Assembly (NCBI RefSeq): GCF_017312725.1
Contig: NZ_BOPO01000101.1
Location: 53,323-117,322, forward strand
Direction of reading: 5' to 3'
Origin: Actinocatenispora comari
GTDB taxonomy: Bacteria > Actinomycetota > Actinomycetes > Mycobacteriales > Micromonosporaceae
DNA: 64,000 nucleotides
This document shows positions 19,573 through 29,500 of this stretch, one piece after another. A model generated the notes under the pieces. That model was given only the letters and a program-made list of their open reading frames with translations. It searched no databases and was not told the origin of the DNA. Made by a program: the position numbers and the translations under genes. Each line of letters begins with the position of its first letter. The first letter of the stretch is position 1.

Positions 19573-20384
19573 ACCAAGCCCTCCTCGGCTTGCTGCGTGC
19601 TGTTCTCGGTTGCCTGCTCGGCCGGCCGGAACGGGCAGGTCCAGTCGTCCTCGACCAGCCGACCGGAGTACATGACGGTCTCCGGACGCTTCGCGTCGAA
19701 CTGCCGGAGACTCGGGTTCTCGCTGCCCTGCACCCGCCGGTCCCGCATCCGTACCGTCTGCTGCATCCGCGGCATCACCCCGGCATCGCGCAGCAGGTCG
19801 AACTGGGCGTGCGAGTTGAAGATGAGCGTCGGCCACGCGGTCCGGCGCGCCCAGCGGGACGCACCGGGATGCATGCCGACGATGAAGAAGGCGCGTTCGG
19901 CGAAACTGAAGGAGAAGCCGTACTCGGTCGGGTCGGTGCCGACCGCGGCATCCCAGCGGCTGTGCCGGACGTCCAGCCCGTGCAGCAGCTGGAGCTGGCG
20001 CCACAGCAGGTCCTCGAACCCCTGCTCGGTGGCCGTGCACGGGCCGTCGAACGCGGCGACGAACGAGGCGTACCGGTCCGGCCGGATCGGGAACTCGGCC
20101 ACGAACTCCCACAGGTCGCAGGCGACCGCCGCGGCGGCGGCCTCGGTACCGAGTCGCGGGTAGCAGCCGAACCGGTAGTCGCCTCGGCGCATCGCGGAGC
20201 GCGCGACCACGCAGGGGTAGGTCTCCGACAGCGCCATCGACCGGAACGTCTCGTGCACCATCGTCGCGGCGGCGTCCGCCGGCCCCTCCTCGGGCTGCAA
20301 CCGCATCAGCCGCTTGCCGCGCATCCCGTGGTACGAGCGTCGTACGTCCCCGCCGAGGTACGGGTTCGCTGCGCGATCCTGCAT
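19569..20384 (-). CDS. YqcI/YcgG family protein (GntA-like haem N-oxygenase family)
   Basis: A 271-residue member of the YqcI/YcgG family (PF08892). Conserved landmarks are RFGCYPRLGTE, LWRQLQLLH, the FSFSFAERAFFIVGMHPGASR block, LIFNSHAQFD, RMRDRRVQGSENPSL and the terminal MYSGRLVEDDWTCPF. One characterised relative, GntA of guanitoxin biosynthesis, is a haem-dependent N-hydroxylase of an amino-acid-derived substrate. N-oxygenation of an amine on the cluster product is therefore the leading guess. The ATG at 20384 follows a GAGGGG box; the stop overlaps the desaturase start. Whether this member binds haem cannot be judged from sequence alone. Confidence 0.85.
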   Translation of the reverse strand: MQDRAANPYLGGDVRRSYHGMRGKRLMRLQPEEGPADAAATMVHETFRSMALSETYPCVVARSAMRRGDYRFGCYPRLGTEAAAAAVACDLWEFVAEFPIRPDRYASFVAAFDGPCTATEQGFEDLLWRQLQLLHGLDVRHSRWDAAVGTDPTEYGFSFSFAERAFFIVGMHPGASRWARRTAWPTLIFNSHAQFDLLRDAGVMPRMQQTVRMRDRRVQGSENPSLRQFDAKRPETVMYSGRLVEDDWTCPFRPAEQATENSTQQAEEGLV

Positions 20385-20473
20385 CACGTCGCCCCTCTGC
20401 AACGGTGTGTCGGGGTGCCGCGGCCCGGGCCGTCCTGCCGGCTTCCCGGACGGCCCGGGCCGCGCCCTGGCGG

Positions 20474-20728
20474 TCAGGCCGGAGTCGGCGCCACCGCGTG
20501 CTCGATGAAGTCCACCAGGTCGCCGACCGTGTGCAGGCCGGTCATCGCGTCGTCCGGCAGCTCGACGCCGTACTTGTCCTCGATGGACACCACCACCTCC
20601 ACCATCGACAGCGAGTCGATGTCCAGGTCGTCGCGCAGCGACTTCTCCCGGGTGATCTCACCGGCCGCGGCACCGCCGAGATCCTCGATGACGGCGGCGA
20701 GGTGGGCCAGGATCTCTGAGTCGGACAT
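20474..20728 (-). CDS. Acyl carrier protein
   Basis: An 84-residue acidic four-helix carrier. The phosphopantetheine attachment serine lies in DLDIDSLSMVEVV (Ser39). The helix-II acidic residues and the SIEDKYGVELPDD segment match type II FAS carriers. GGAGGA precedes the ATG at good spacing. Encoded just after the FabF-like KS, it is probably the carrier on which the KS, FabG, desaturase and perhaps halogenase act, and the acceptor or donor for the adenylating fusion enzyme, which lacks its own carrier domain. Confidence 0.93.
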   Translation of the reverse strand: MSDSEILAHLAAVIEDLGGAAAGEITREKSLRDDLDIDSLSMVEVVVSIEDKYGVELPDDAMTGLHTVGDLVDFIEHAVAPTPA

Positions 20729-20812
20729 TGCTCCTCCTTGAACGCGGGCGGCTTCCGGCCGCCACTCTGAGAGTTCGGAAAGTCGGTTCGGCAGGCCCCG
20801 GTGGCGACGGGA

Positions 20813-22066
20813 TCAGCCCTGCCACCGGCGAACCACGGCCACCGCGTTGTGTCCGGCGAAGCCGAACGAGTTGCTCATCGCCACGTCGACCCGATGTTCC
20901 TGTGGCTTGTGCGGCACGTAGTTCAGCTCGGGGTCCTCGGGGTTGTCGCAGTTGATCGTCGGCGGCACCCGGCCGTCGAGCATCGCGTTGACCGTGGCCA
21001 TCAGCTCCACCACGCCGGCCGCGCCGATCATGTGCCCGGTCATCGACTTCGTCGACGAGATCGGGATGCGCAGCGCGTGCTCGCCGAACAGGGTGCGGAT
21101 CGCCTGCGACTCGGTCCGGTCGTTGAGCACCGTACTGGTGCCGTGCGCGTTGATGTAGTCGATGTCCTCCGGCCGCACGCCGGCGTCGGTCAACGCGGCC
21201 TGCATCGCCTGCCGGGCACCGCGACCGGTCGGGTGCGGCGCGGTCGGGTGGTACGCGTCGGTGCTCGCGCCGTACCCGATCACCTCGGCGAGAATCGGTG
21301 CGCCGCGAGACAGCGCGTGCTCCAGCTCCTCCAGTACCACCATGCCGGCGCCGGCCGACACGACGAAGCCGTCCCGGTCGACGTCGAACGGGCGGCTGGC
21401 CCGCTCCGGGTCGTCGTTGCGCTTGGACAGCGCCCGCGACATGGCCGCGGAGCCGACGTCGACGGAGGTCACCGAGTTGTCCGAGCCGCCGGCGAGCACC
21501 ACGTCGGCGTTGCCGTACATGATCATCCGCATGCCCATGCCGACCGCGTCGGTGCCGGACGCGCAGGCGGTACTGACGGCGCCGCTCGGGCCCTGCGCGT
21601 TGACGCGCAGCGCCACCTCGCCGGCCGCGCTGTCGATCGCGGCACCCGCGGTGATCCACGGAGTCAGGCCGCGGAAACCCTTCTCCACCATGTTGATGGC
21701 GCTGTGGTGCAGGATCAGCGTGGCGCCGAACCCGGATCCGACGAGCACGCCGACCCGCGGCGCGATGTCGTCGTCGATCTCCAGCTTCGACTCCTCCAGG
21801 GCCTGCAGCGTGGACGCGATCGCGTAGTGCGCGAACCGGTCGATCCGCCGGGAGACCTTGCGTTCCATCCAGTCGGTCGGCTCGAATCCCTTGATCTCGC
21901 CGGCGATCCGCACCGGCAGACCGCTGGCGTCGAACGAGGTGATCGGGCCGATACCGCTGCGGCCGGCCATCAGCGACGCCCAGAACTCGGCGACGTTGAG
22001 CCCGATCGGGGTGATCGCCCCGCGGCCGGTGATGACCACCCGGCGGCGTGCTGATTGTGGGTTCAT
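20813..22066 (-). CDS. 3-oxoacyl-ACP synthase II (FabF-like)
   Basis: A 417-residue KAS II with the Cys-His-His triad: STACASGTDA, YINAHGTSTVLND and SSTKSMTGHMIGAAG. The C-terminal SFGFAGHNAVAVV closes the thiolase fold. It elongates acyl-ACP with malonyl-ACP by decarboxylative Claisen condensation. ATG 22066 was chosen; GGAG is about nine bases upstream. No KAS III, malonyl-CoA:ACP transacylase or phosphopantetheinyl transferase is in the window, so priming probably borrows from primary metabolism or uses the adenylating fusion enzyme. The partial set parallels RedQ/RedR in undecylprodigiosin pathways. Confidence 0.92.
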   Translation of the reverse strand: MNPQSARRRVVITGRGAITPIGLNVAEFWASLMAGRSGIGPITSFDASGLPVRIAGEIKGFEPTDWMERKVSRRIDRFAHYAIASTLQALEESKLEIDDDIAPRVGVLVGSGFGATLILHHSAINMVEKGFRGLTPWITAGAAIDSAAGEVALRVNAQGPSGAVSTACASGTDAVGMGMRMIMYGNADVVLAGGSDNSVTSVDVGSAAMSRALSKRNDDPERASRPFDVDRDGFVVSAGAGMVVLEELEHALSRGAPILAEVIGYGASTDAYHPTAPHPTGRGARQAMQAALTDAGVRPEDIDYINAHGTSTVLNDRTESQAIRTLFGEHALRIPISSTKSMTGHMIGAAGVVELMATVNAMLDGRVPPTINCDNPEDPELNYVPHKPQEHRVDVAMSNSFGFAGHNAVAVVRRWQG

Positions 22067-22119
22067 GACCTTCTGCTCCGATGCTGTCGCGTGCACCGCG
22101 GCGCGGTGCAGTGGGGCCG

Positions 22120-23811
22120 TCAGCGGTCCTCGACCGCCGGGAAGTCACCGTCCAACTCGTCGAGGTCGGTCGGCACGTCGGACAACGCCACCGGAACCTC
22201 GACCACCGCCACCCGACCGGACGCGCACTCCTTGAGCGCCCGGTCCAGCTCGGCATCGATCGCGTCGGCGGTCGAGACGACCGCGTGATGCACCGCGGCG
22301 GGCAGCCCGCGCAGTCCGGTCTCGGCGACGAACCGGAACCGGTCACCGCCCTCGGACCGCTTGTCCCACTGCGACTGCAGCCAGCCGTACCCGCCGTTGT
22401 CGAGCACCACGAACAGCACCCCGAGCCGCTGCTCGGCCAGGACCGCGAGGTCGGCGCCGAGCATCCCGAACGCGCCGTCGCCGACGAGCGCGACGACGGT
22501 ACGGTCCGGCGCGGCGAGCTTCACGCCACCCGCCGCGGCGGCGCCGAACCCGAGGCTGGTCTGCTCCGACGGGACGACCGAGCCGGCCGGCCCGGCGCAG
22601 CGCCAGAACGGGAAGAAGTAGGACCACATGTCCTGCAGCCCGTTCTCCTGTACCAGCACGTGCTCCGCCGGCAGCCGCTCGGCCAGCGCGTCGAGCAACG
22701 CGGCGATGCGCGGCGTGCTCGACGCCCGCGCCGTGGCCGTGTCGGCCGCGACGCGCTGCCGCGCCCGTACCGACGCGGCGCCGACGCGGTCGACCCAGAC
22801 CGGGTCCGGTTCACGGCGACCGACGGCGAGCCGGCCGCACCAGTCCTCGACCACCCGCCCGGCGTCCGCGACGACCGACGGCCCGGCGAACTCGGTACTC
22901 AGTTCGGTCGCGTCGATGTTGACCTGCACCACCGGCACGCCGGCCGGCGCGAAGCCGGTACCGAACGTCGCGGTCTCCTCCAGCCGGCTGCCCAGCGCGA
23001 TCACCAGGTCGGTGTCGCGCCACAGCTCGACGGCCTCGGGCGGCGAGTACAGGCCGCAGACCCCGCAGCACAGCTCGTGCGCCTCGTCCACCGCGCCCCG
23101 GCCGGACGCGGTGCTGAACACCGCCGCGCCGAGACCGGTCGCCAGCTGCTCGACCGCGGCGGAACCGTTGCGGTGCCGCATCCCGCCGCCGACCACCAGG
23201 ATCGGCCGCCGGCTCGCCCACACCGCCGACCACGCGGTCGTCGCGGCGGCCGCATCCGGCCCCGGGTACTGCGGGGCGACGTCCCGCCACGGCCGGGTCC
23301 GGGTCACGGCGGCGTCGCACAGGTCGTCGGCGATCTCCAGGTACACCGGGCCCGGCGCGCCGGCCGCCGCCGTCGTGAACGCCCGCTCCAGCGACGGGAC
23401 GAGCCGGTCCGGATGGTCGACCCGGTACGCCCACTTGGTCAGCGGCCGCAGCAACGACACCTGGTCGAGCTCCTGGAACGCCCGCGCACCGCGCCGGCCG
23501 ACCGCGGTACCGGCGGCGAGCACTACCAGCGGCGCGGCCGACGCCGCGGCCTCCAGCACCCCGGTCAGCACGTTGGTACTGGCCGGTCCCTTGCCGATCA
23601 GGCACACCGCCGGGTCGCCGCTCTGCAGTGCGTACCCGGTCGCCATGAAGCCGGCGTTGCGCTGGTCCCGGTTGAGTACGAACCGGATTCCGCTGTCGCG
23701 CAACGCATCCAGTACGGTCAGGTCGTCGGCCGGCAGGCCGAACACGGTGTCCACCCCGCGGGTGGTCAGGAAGTCGACCACCGCGTGCCAGGCGCCGGGA
23801 TACTCGGTCAT
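22120..23811 (-). CDS. Thiamine-diphosphate enzyme (acetolactate-synthase/decarboxylase superfamily)
   Basis: A 563-residue three-domain ThDP enzyme (PYR, middle, PP). The PP domain has the GDG...DN metal-ThDP motif (GDGAFGM at 444-450, DNGGYGW at 471-477). In the PYR domain, the position of the usual catalytic Glu (R-H-E-Q-x-A-x-F-M-A) reads NRDQRNAGFMATGY, so Asp49 replaces Glu. The likely chemistry is decarboxylation of a 2-keto acid with carboligation to an aldehyde or another acceptor. The aldehyde could come from the dehydrogenase-fused protein encoded immediately upstream. ATG 23811 overlaps that gene's TGA (ATGA); ATG 23826 is an alternative. Confidence 0.88.
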   Translation of the reverse strand: MTEYPGAWHAVVDFLTTRGVDTVFGLPADDLTVLDALRDSGIRFVLNRDQRNAGFMATGYALQSGDPAVCLIGKGPASTNVLTGVLEAAASAAPLVVLAAGTAVGRRGARAFQELDQVSLLRPLTKWAYRVDHPDRLVPSLERAFTTAAAGAPGPVYLEIADDLCDAAVTRTRPWRDVAPQYPGPDAAAATTAWSAVWASRRPILVVGGGMRHRNGSAAVEQLATGLGAAVFSTASGRGAVDEAHELCCGVCGLYSPPEAVELWRDTDLVIALGSRLEETATFGTGFAPAGVPVVQVNIDATELSTEFAGPSVVADAGRVVEDWCGRLAVGRREPDPVWVDRVGAASVRARQRVAADTATARASSTPRIAALLDALAERLPAEHVLVQENGLQDMWSYFFPFWRCAGPAGSVVPSEQTSLGFGAAAAGGVKLAAPDRTVVALVGDGAFGMLGADLAVLAEQRLGVLFVVLDNGGYGWLQSQWDKRSEGGDRFRFVAETGLRGLPAAVHHAVVSTADAIDAELDRALKECASGRVAVVEVPVALSDVPTDLDELDGDFPAVEDR

Positions 23812-26510
23812 CCGCGTACCGGACATTCGTCCGCCACCACCTTCGAGATCAGCAGCGGCTGGGCCCAGCGCCGCTTGCGATGACTGACGTAGTTGGCCAT
23901 GATCCCGCGGCCGCCGAACGGGCGGTTCCCGTCGTCGACGTCCAGCAGGGTCCGGTCCACCGCCACCACGTGCCGCTTCCCCAGCTGCTCCACCAGATCC
24001 GGCGCGTGCCCGTACACCATCGCGCCCATCGCCCGGTCCTGGAACGACGGCTCGGTCAGTCGGGTCCGCAGCTGTTCCCGGTCGGTGTAGGTGACGACGT
24101 TGAACACCGGGCAGAACAGTTCGGTCAGCGACATCGGCGCGTCGAAGTCGCGCAGCAGGATCGTCGGATGCACCTGCCGGGTACGGAAGTCGACCGCGCC
24201 GCCCTGCACGATGTACCCGGCGTTGCGCGGCAGGTACTCGGTCACCGCGGTCAGCGCGCTGTCGTAGCAGATCGGGCCGTAGTCGGCGGCCGGATCGGCG
24301 CAGTCGCCGAACGTCATGGCGGACAGGCGTTTCCCGATGCCCTCGACGAACCGGGACGCGTCCTGCTCGGGGACGAAGAACACGTCCGGGCCGAAGCAGT
24401 CCTGGCCGGAGTTGAGCATCCGGATCCGCACCGCGTCGTCGATGGACAGGTCGAGGTCGGCGTCCGGCGCCACCACGAACGGGTTCGCGCCCTGGCCGAA
24501 CAGCATGAACAGCTGGTCGGTGCGCAGCTGGGCGCGCACCGCCTCGGCGTTGTGGTACGTGCCGGTGAACACCACGACGTCGGCGTCGGCGACCGGACCA
24601 CCGACGAACTTGCGCTGGCTCAACGAGGCCAGTTCGATCGGGATCTGGTGTACCGGCGCGAGCAGCTCGTGCAGCTCCCGGGTGACGTCGGCGACCTGGC
24701 TGGACGGCCGGAACGCGATGTCCTCCACGAACAGCGCCGGCACCAGCAGGTACAGCACGTACGAGTAGAGCAGCACGTTGGACGGCATGAACACGGCCAT
24801 CCGGCGGACCGCCTGCGGTCCGTTGCGCAGCACCTCGTCGACGGCGCCGGCCAGCGTGTGGATCGCCCCGTCGATCTCCATGTCGACCGCGCGGTGCAGC
24901 GAGATCCGGGTCAGGATCCGGCGTACGTCCTCGGGCCGGTCCCGCAGCAGCTCCAGCACCGCCCGCAGGCCGGCGACCCGGGCCGGGAACGGTACGTCGC
25001 CCTCGCCGCCGGTCGTCGCCACGCCGGGCAGCAGCACCATCGCGTCGTCGGAGTCCGCGGCCGGCCGCCGGGCCGGGGCGACCAGTTCCTGCGCCAGGTC
25101 GCGCAACCGGGCGAGATCCGGCTTCCCGTTGCGGTTGAGCGGGAACGACGGCAGCACGGCCACCTTGTTCGGCCGCTCGTAGTCCGGCAGCAGGGCCGCG
25201 ATCTCGCGGCGCAGCTCGGTGGCCGGCTGCCCGCTCCCGTCGGCCACGAACAGCACCAGCTGGGTGCCACGACCCTCGTCCGAGACGGCGACGATCTTGA
25301 CCGGCCGGCCGCACATCTCCGCCTTGCGCTCGATCGCCTCCGGGTAGAGCGTGTGCCCCATCCGGTGCACCGCGTACTTGCGGCCGAGCACGACGATGTT
25401 CCCGTCCGCGTCGGCGTACCCGAGGTCGTTGGTCCGGTACGGCCCGTCGCCGCGCGGCTCGATCGACCCGTCGCCGCTCAGGTAGCCCTGCATCAGGCTC
25501 GGTGACTGCACCCAGATCTCGCCGGTCTCCCCGGCCTGCACCGGATGCCCGTCCCCGTCCACGATCGTGACCTCGACCCCGGGCAGCGGGCGGCCGCAGC
25601 CGACCGCGTTGCCCGGCGCCGCCAGCGCGACGTTGCCGGCCTCGTTGCTGCCGTACCCGTCGAGCAGCGGCTGCCCGAGCCGCTCCTGGAACCGTTCGGC
25701 CAGCGAGCGGGGCATCGGGGAACCGCCGACGCAGAACATCCGTACCGAGGCGAGGTCCCGGGCGATCTCGGGCCGCCGGTCCATCAGCTTGAGCAGGCTG
25801 TGGTAGGTCGAGGGCGCGGCGTCCAGCACGGTCGCGCCGCTGTCCGCGGCCAGCTTGACCGCCTGGTCGAGCCGGCCCAGCGGGGCGATCGCGAGCGAGC
25901 AGCCGAGCGTCCACGACATGACCAGCAGGGTCAGCCCGTAGAAGTGCGAGAACGGCACCAGCGGCAGCAGCACGTCGGTGTTGCGGTACGCCATCCGCTC
26001 CCGGGTGCGCTCCAGGTCGTGCAGGAACCCGCGCCCGGAGCGGACGATGCCCTTCGGGATCCCGGTGGACCCGGACGACCAGGTGATGAGCGCGTCGCTG
26101 CGCCGGTTCCAGGCCGCGAACGACAGCACGTCCACGTCGGAGGTGGCGTCCGCCTCCTCCTTGACCAGGCTGGCCAGCGACACCACGTCGGCCCCGCCGG
26201 TACTCTCGTCGAGGTCGCCGCGGACCACCCAGCGGGCCCGGGCCCGGCGGGCCATCCGCACCCGCTCCGCCTCGGTCTCCCGATCGTCGGCCAGCACGAT
26301 CGACACGTCCAGATGCATCAGGGCGAGCAGCGCCACGACGTAGTCGGCCGAGTTGCTGGCCGCCAACATGACCCGGTCGCCCGCGCACACGCCCCGGCCG
26401 CCGAGCACCGCAGCCATCCGCAGCGCGCGTTCCTCGATGTCGACCGACGTGTTCACGGCCTGGCAGGTGAAGATCCTGCCCGTCAACCATTCCACAGTGA
26501 GTCCATTCAT
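23808..26510 (-). CDS. Acyl-AMP ligase / aldehyde-dehydrogenase fusion
   Basis: A 900-residue bifunctional protein. Residues 1-475 form an ANL adenylating enzyme with P-loop ITWSSGSTGIPKG (143-155), YGSNEAGN, YRTNDLGY and the C-terminal catalytic Lys463 (PLNRNGKPDL). Residues about 505-880 form an aldehyde-dehydrogenase fold with catalytic Cys705 in MLNSGQDCFGPD. The general-base Glu of hydrolytic ALDHs (ELGGKNP) is replaced by FGQGANP (Gln673), as expected for acylating or reductive members. There is no carrier domain between the halves. It may activate a carboxylic acid and reduce the thioester to an aldehyde, possibly via the free ACP. This is inference; I do not know a characterised enzyme with this exact plan. 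Confidence 0.85.
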   Translation of the reverse strand: MNGLTVEWLTGRIFTCQAVNTSVDIEERALRMAAVLGGRGVCAGDRVMLAASNSADYVVALLALMHLDVSIVLADDRETEAERVRMARRARARWVVRGDLDESTGGADVVSLASLVKEEADATSDVDVLSFAAWNRRSDALITWSSGSTGIPKGIVRSGRGFLHDLERTRERMAYRNTDVLLPLVPFSHFYGLTLLVMSWTLGCSLAIAPLGRLDQAVKLAADSGATVLDAAPSTYHSLLKLMDRRPEIARDLASVRMFCVGGSPMPRSLAERFQERLGQPLLDGYGSNEAGNVALAAPGNAVGCGRPLPGVEVTIVDGDGHPVQAGETGEIWVQSPSLMQGYLSGDGSIEPRGDGPYRTNDLGYADADGNIVVLGRKYAVHRMGHTLYPEAIERKAEMCGRPVKIVAVSDEGRGTQLVLFVADGSGQPATELRREIAALLPDYERPNKVAVLPSFPLNRNGKPDLARLRDLAQELVAPARRPAADSDDAMVLLPGVATTGGEGDVPFPARVAGLRAVLELLRDRPEDVRRILTRISLHRAVDMEIDGAIHTLAGAVDEVLRNGPQAVRRMAVFMPSNVLLYSYVLYLLVPALFVEDIAFRPSSQVADVTRELHELLAPVHQIPIELASLSQRKFVGGPVADADVVVFTGTYHNAEAVRAQLRTDQLFMLFGQGANPFVVAPDADLDLSIDDAVRIRMLNSGQDCFGPDVFFVPEQDASRFVEGIGKRLSAMTFGDCADPAADYGPICYDSALTAVTEYLPRNAGYIVQGGAVDFRTRQVHPTILLRDFDAPMSLTELFCPVFNVVTYTDREQLRTRLTEPSFQDRAMGAMVYGHAPDLVEQLGKRHVVAVDRTLLDVDDGNRPFGGRGIMANYVSHRKRRWAQPLLISKVVADECPVRG

Positions 26511-26587
26511 CGCGTACGAAGGGGTTCCGGCTTCGGGGGATCGACGCGTCGACCGGCCGCGGAGCCGTCGGATGCGCCGGGTCCGCC

Positions 26588-29500
26588 TCACACGGGGGCG
26601 GACGCCAGTGGCGCGCGCAGCCGGCCGAGCTCCTCGGCGACGGCCTGCACGGTCCGTTCCAGCTGCTCGGTGGTGTGCTCGGAGGTCACGAAGAACCGCA
26701 GCCGGGCCAGTTCCTCGGGCACCCCCGGGTACATGATCGGGTTGACGCTGATGCCGCGGTCGAACAGCGCGTGGCACAGCGCGAGGCAGTGGGCCGAGTC
26801 GCCCACGATGCACGGCACCACCGGGGAGTCCCGGCTGGTGCCGGTGTCGATCCCGGCCTTGCGGGCGAGGTCCAGGAACAGCCGGGAGTTCGCGGCCAGC
26901 CGGGCCAGCCGTTCCGGCTCGGCGCGCATGGTCCGCAGCGCACCGAGTGCCGCCGCCGTGTTCGCCGGCGTCATCCCGACGCTGTAGACGAACCCGGGCA
27001 CCGTGTACCGCAGGTACTCGATCAGCGTGCGCGCGCCGGCGACGTAGCCGCCGCAGGACGCGAGCGACTTCGACAGCGTGCCGGACCAGATGTCCACAGT
27101 GGACCGGTCGACGTCGAAGTACTCGCCGATCCCGCCGCCGTGCGCGCCCACGGTGCCGACGCTGTGCGCCTCGTCGACCATCAGCAGCGCACCGTGCCGC
27201 TGCTTGACCTCGATCAGCTCGGGCAGTCGCGCGATGTCGCCGTCCATGCTGTACACGCCTTCGACGACGACCAGGCAGCGGCGGTACCGCGGCCGGTGCC
27301 GGCCGAGCACCGCGTCCAGCGCGGCGGGATCGTTGTGCGCGAACGGCCGGCGCGTCGCACCGGACAGCGCGCAGCCCTGCAGGATGCTGTCGTGCGCCAG
27401 CTCGTCGTGCACGATCAGGTCGCCCGGGCCGACGAGGTGGCCGATGACCGACACGTTCGTCGCGTGCCCGCTGACCATCGCCAGGCACGCCTCGGCGCCG
27501 AGCAGGGCGGCCAGTTCGGCCTCCAACTCGTCGTGCAGCGGCCGGTTGCCGGACAGGAAGCGGCTCGCCGACACCGACGTGCCGTACCGCCGGACCGCCT
27601 CGAAGACCGCCTCGTTGACCTGCGGATGCCCGGACAACCCGAGGTAGTTGTAGCTGGAGAAGCTGACCAGCTCCTGCCCGTCGATCCGGGTCGTCTCCCG
27701 GGCGTTGCCCTCGTGCGTCAGGAAGTACGGGTTGCGCCCGAGCCGGGCGAGCTCCTCGTCGTGCCCGGCCAGTTCGGGCATGTCGGCGAGCCCGCGCTCC
27801 GGGACCACCGCGCCGGGTACGGGTTCGGTGAGCCGCGGCTCCGACACCGGAGGGGGAGTGGGGTCTGGTGTCGGAGCCGCGGGCGGGAGGCCACCGAGTG
27901 CGGCGGCCGCTGCCGGCGCGGTGTCGTCCGGACACACGATCTCGGCGATGGCGGCGACCATCTCACCGAGTGTCGGACGAGCCGGCAGGTCGGTACCGGC
28001 TCTGGCCAGCTCGGGCCAGACCCGGGTCAGCGCGGACAGCAGCTCGGTGATCATCAGCGAGTCGAACCCGAGCTCCTGCACGAGCAGTTCGGTACCGGTG
28101 AAGTGGTCGACCGGGAACGCGCTGATCCGGGCCACCTCGCGGAAGACGACGGTCGCGACCTCGTCGCGCCCGGCCGCCGCGGCGGTCGGCCCCGGCGACG
28201 GCGGCGGCGCCGGCCGCGGGTCGGTCGCGGTGGTCGCCCGCCGCGGCCGGTCCGGTGCCGCGACGGCCTGCGGGCCGTGCGCGGCTGCCGCGGCCGGATC
28301 CAGCGATCGCAGCAGCGCGATCTGTTCCCGGAACAGGTTGACTAGGTCGCTCACCGGCTGGTCCTCCTGGCTCGCTGCGACGGGTACCTGGGTCGGCCGC
28401 GCACCCGACCCGGCTGGCGCCGTGGCCGGTGGCCACGGATCGGTGGGCCGGTGCGGTGGCCTCGGACCACCGGCCGCGTCCGCCGCCGGTGAACCGGCGG
28501 TCGGGTCTGGTGCCGGCGAGCCGGCGGTCGGGTCTGGTGCCGGTGTGCCGGCGGTCGCGTCCGCTGCCGTCACGCCGTCCGACCGGGTGCGGGCGGGGGC
28601 CGGCCCGGCCGGGCCGGTCTCGGGGTGCAGGAACGCGTCGACGTCCGGCCACGGCGGGGTCGGGTAGCTGCGGTTGGCCAGCGGCGTCACCGGCGGGCTG
28701 AGCAGCCGGCCCGGCGCGGCGGTGAGGCCGGAGCCGTCCACGTCCACGCCGAGCGTGACGAGTTGGGCCAGCCCGGTGAGGAAGGTGCGGGCGTCGTCCG
28801 GCCCGTCGCCGGTCACCGACACGTAGTGGCAGTCGGTGCGGTCCCGCAGGTTCTGCCGCACCGTACGCAGCAGCGCGGACCCGCCCAGCACCTGCACGAA
28901 GATCCGGGCGCCCGCCTGGTAGGCGGCGCGGGCGGCGTCGGCGAACCGTACCGGTGCACCGGCGTGCCGGCGCCACAGGTCGGCCAGCGCGGCCGGCTCC
29001 GCGCTCTCGGTACCGGAGACCGAGGAGACGAACGTCCGGGTCGGCGGCAGGATCGCGGCGGCCGGCACCGTGGCCCGGATCTCGTCCCGGGCCGAGTCCA
29101 GCAGCGGGGTGTGGAACGCGTTGGAGACCGTCAGCGGCTGGCTGCCGATCCGTTCCGCGGCCAGCCGCTGCTCGAACTCCGCCAGCGCCGCGACCGTACC
29201 GGCCACCACGGTCTGCCGGGGATGGTTGTAGCAGGCCGGCCACAGCCCGGCGATGCCGTCGAGCAGCGCGGCGACCCGGTCCGGACCGGCCTGGACGGCG
29301 AGCATGCCGCCCCGCTCGGTGGCCTCCGCCGCGCGCATCGCGGCACCCCGCCGCGCCATCATCGTCACCGCGGCGTCGTCCGGCAGCGCGCCGGCCGCGA
29401 CGGCCGCCGGGAACTCGCCGACGCTGTGTCCCAGGGCGACGTCCGGCGTCACGCCGCAGCTCGCGAGCAACCGGGTCGCCGCCACCCCGAGCAGGCCCAG

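Noticed and set aside
19569..20384. Azoxy (valanimycin/elaiomycin-like) pathway suggested by an N-oxygenase plus amino-acid condensation
   Set aside because: No seryl-tRNA transferase, hydroxylamine-coupling or flavin amine N-hydroxylase homologue is in the window, so the idea lacks support.
22120..26490. Long open frame joining the ThDP gene to an upstream extension antisense or out of frame with the ligase-ALDH gene
   Set aside because: Only the part from 23811 down has ThDP motifs. The extension is a frame-shifted shadow of the fusion gene.
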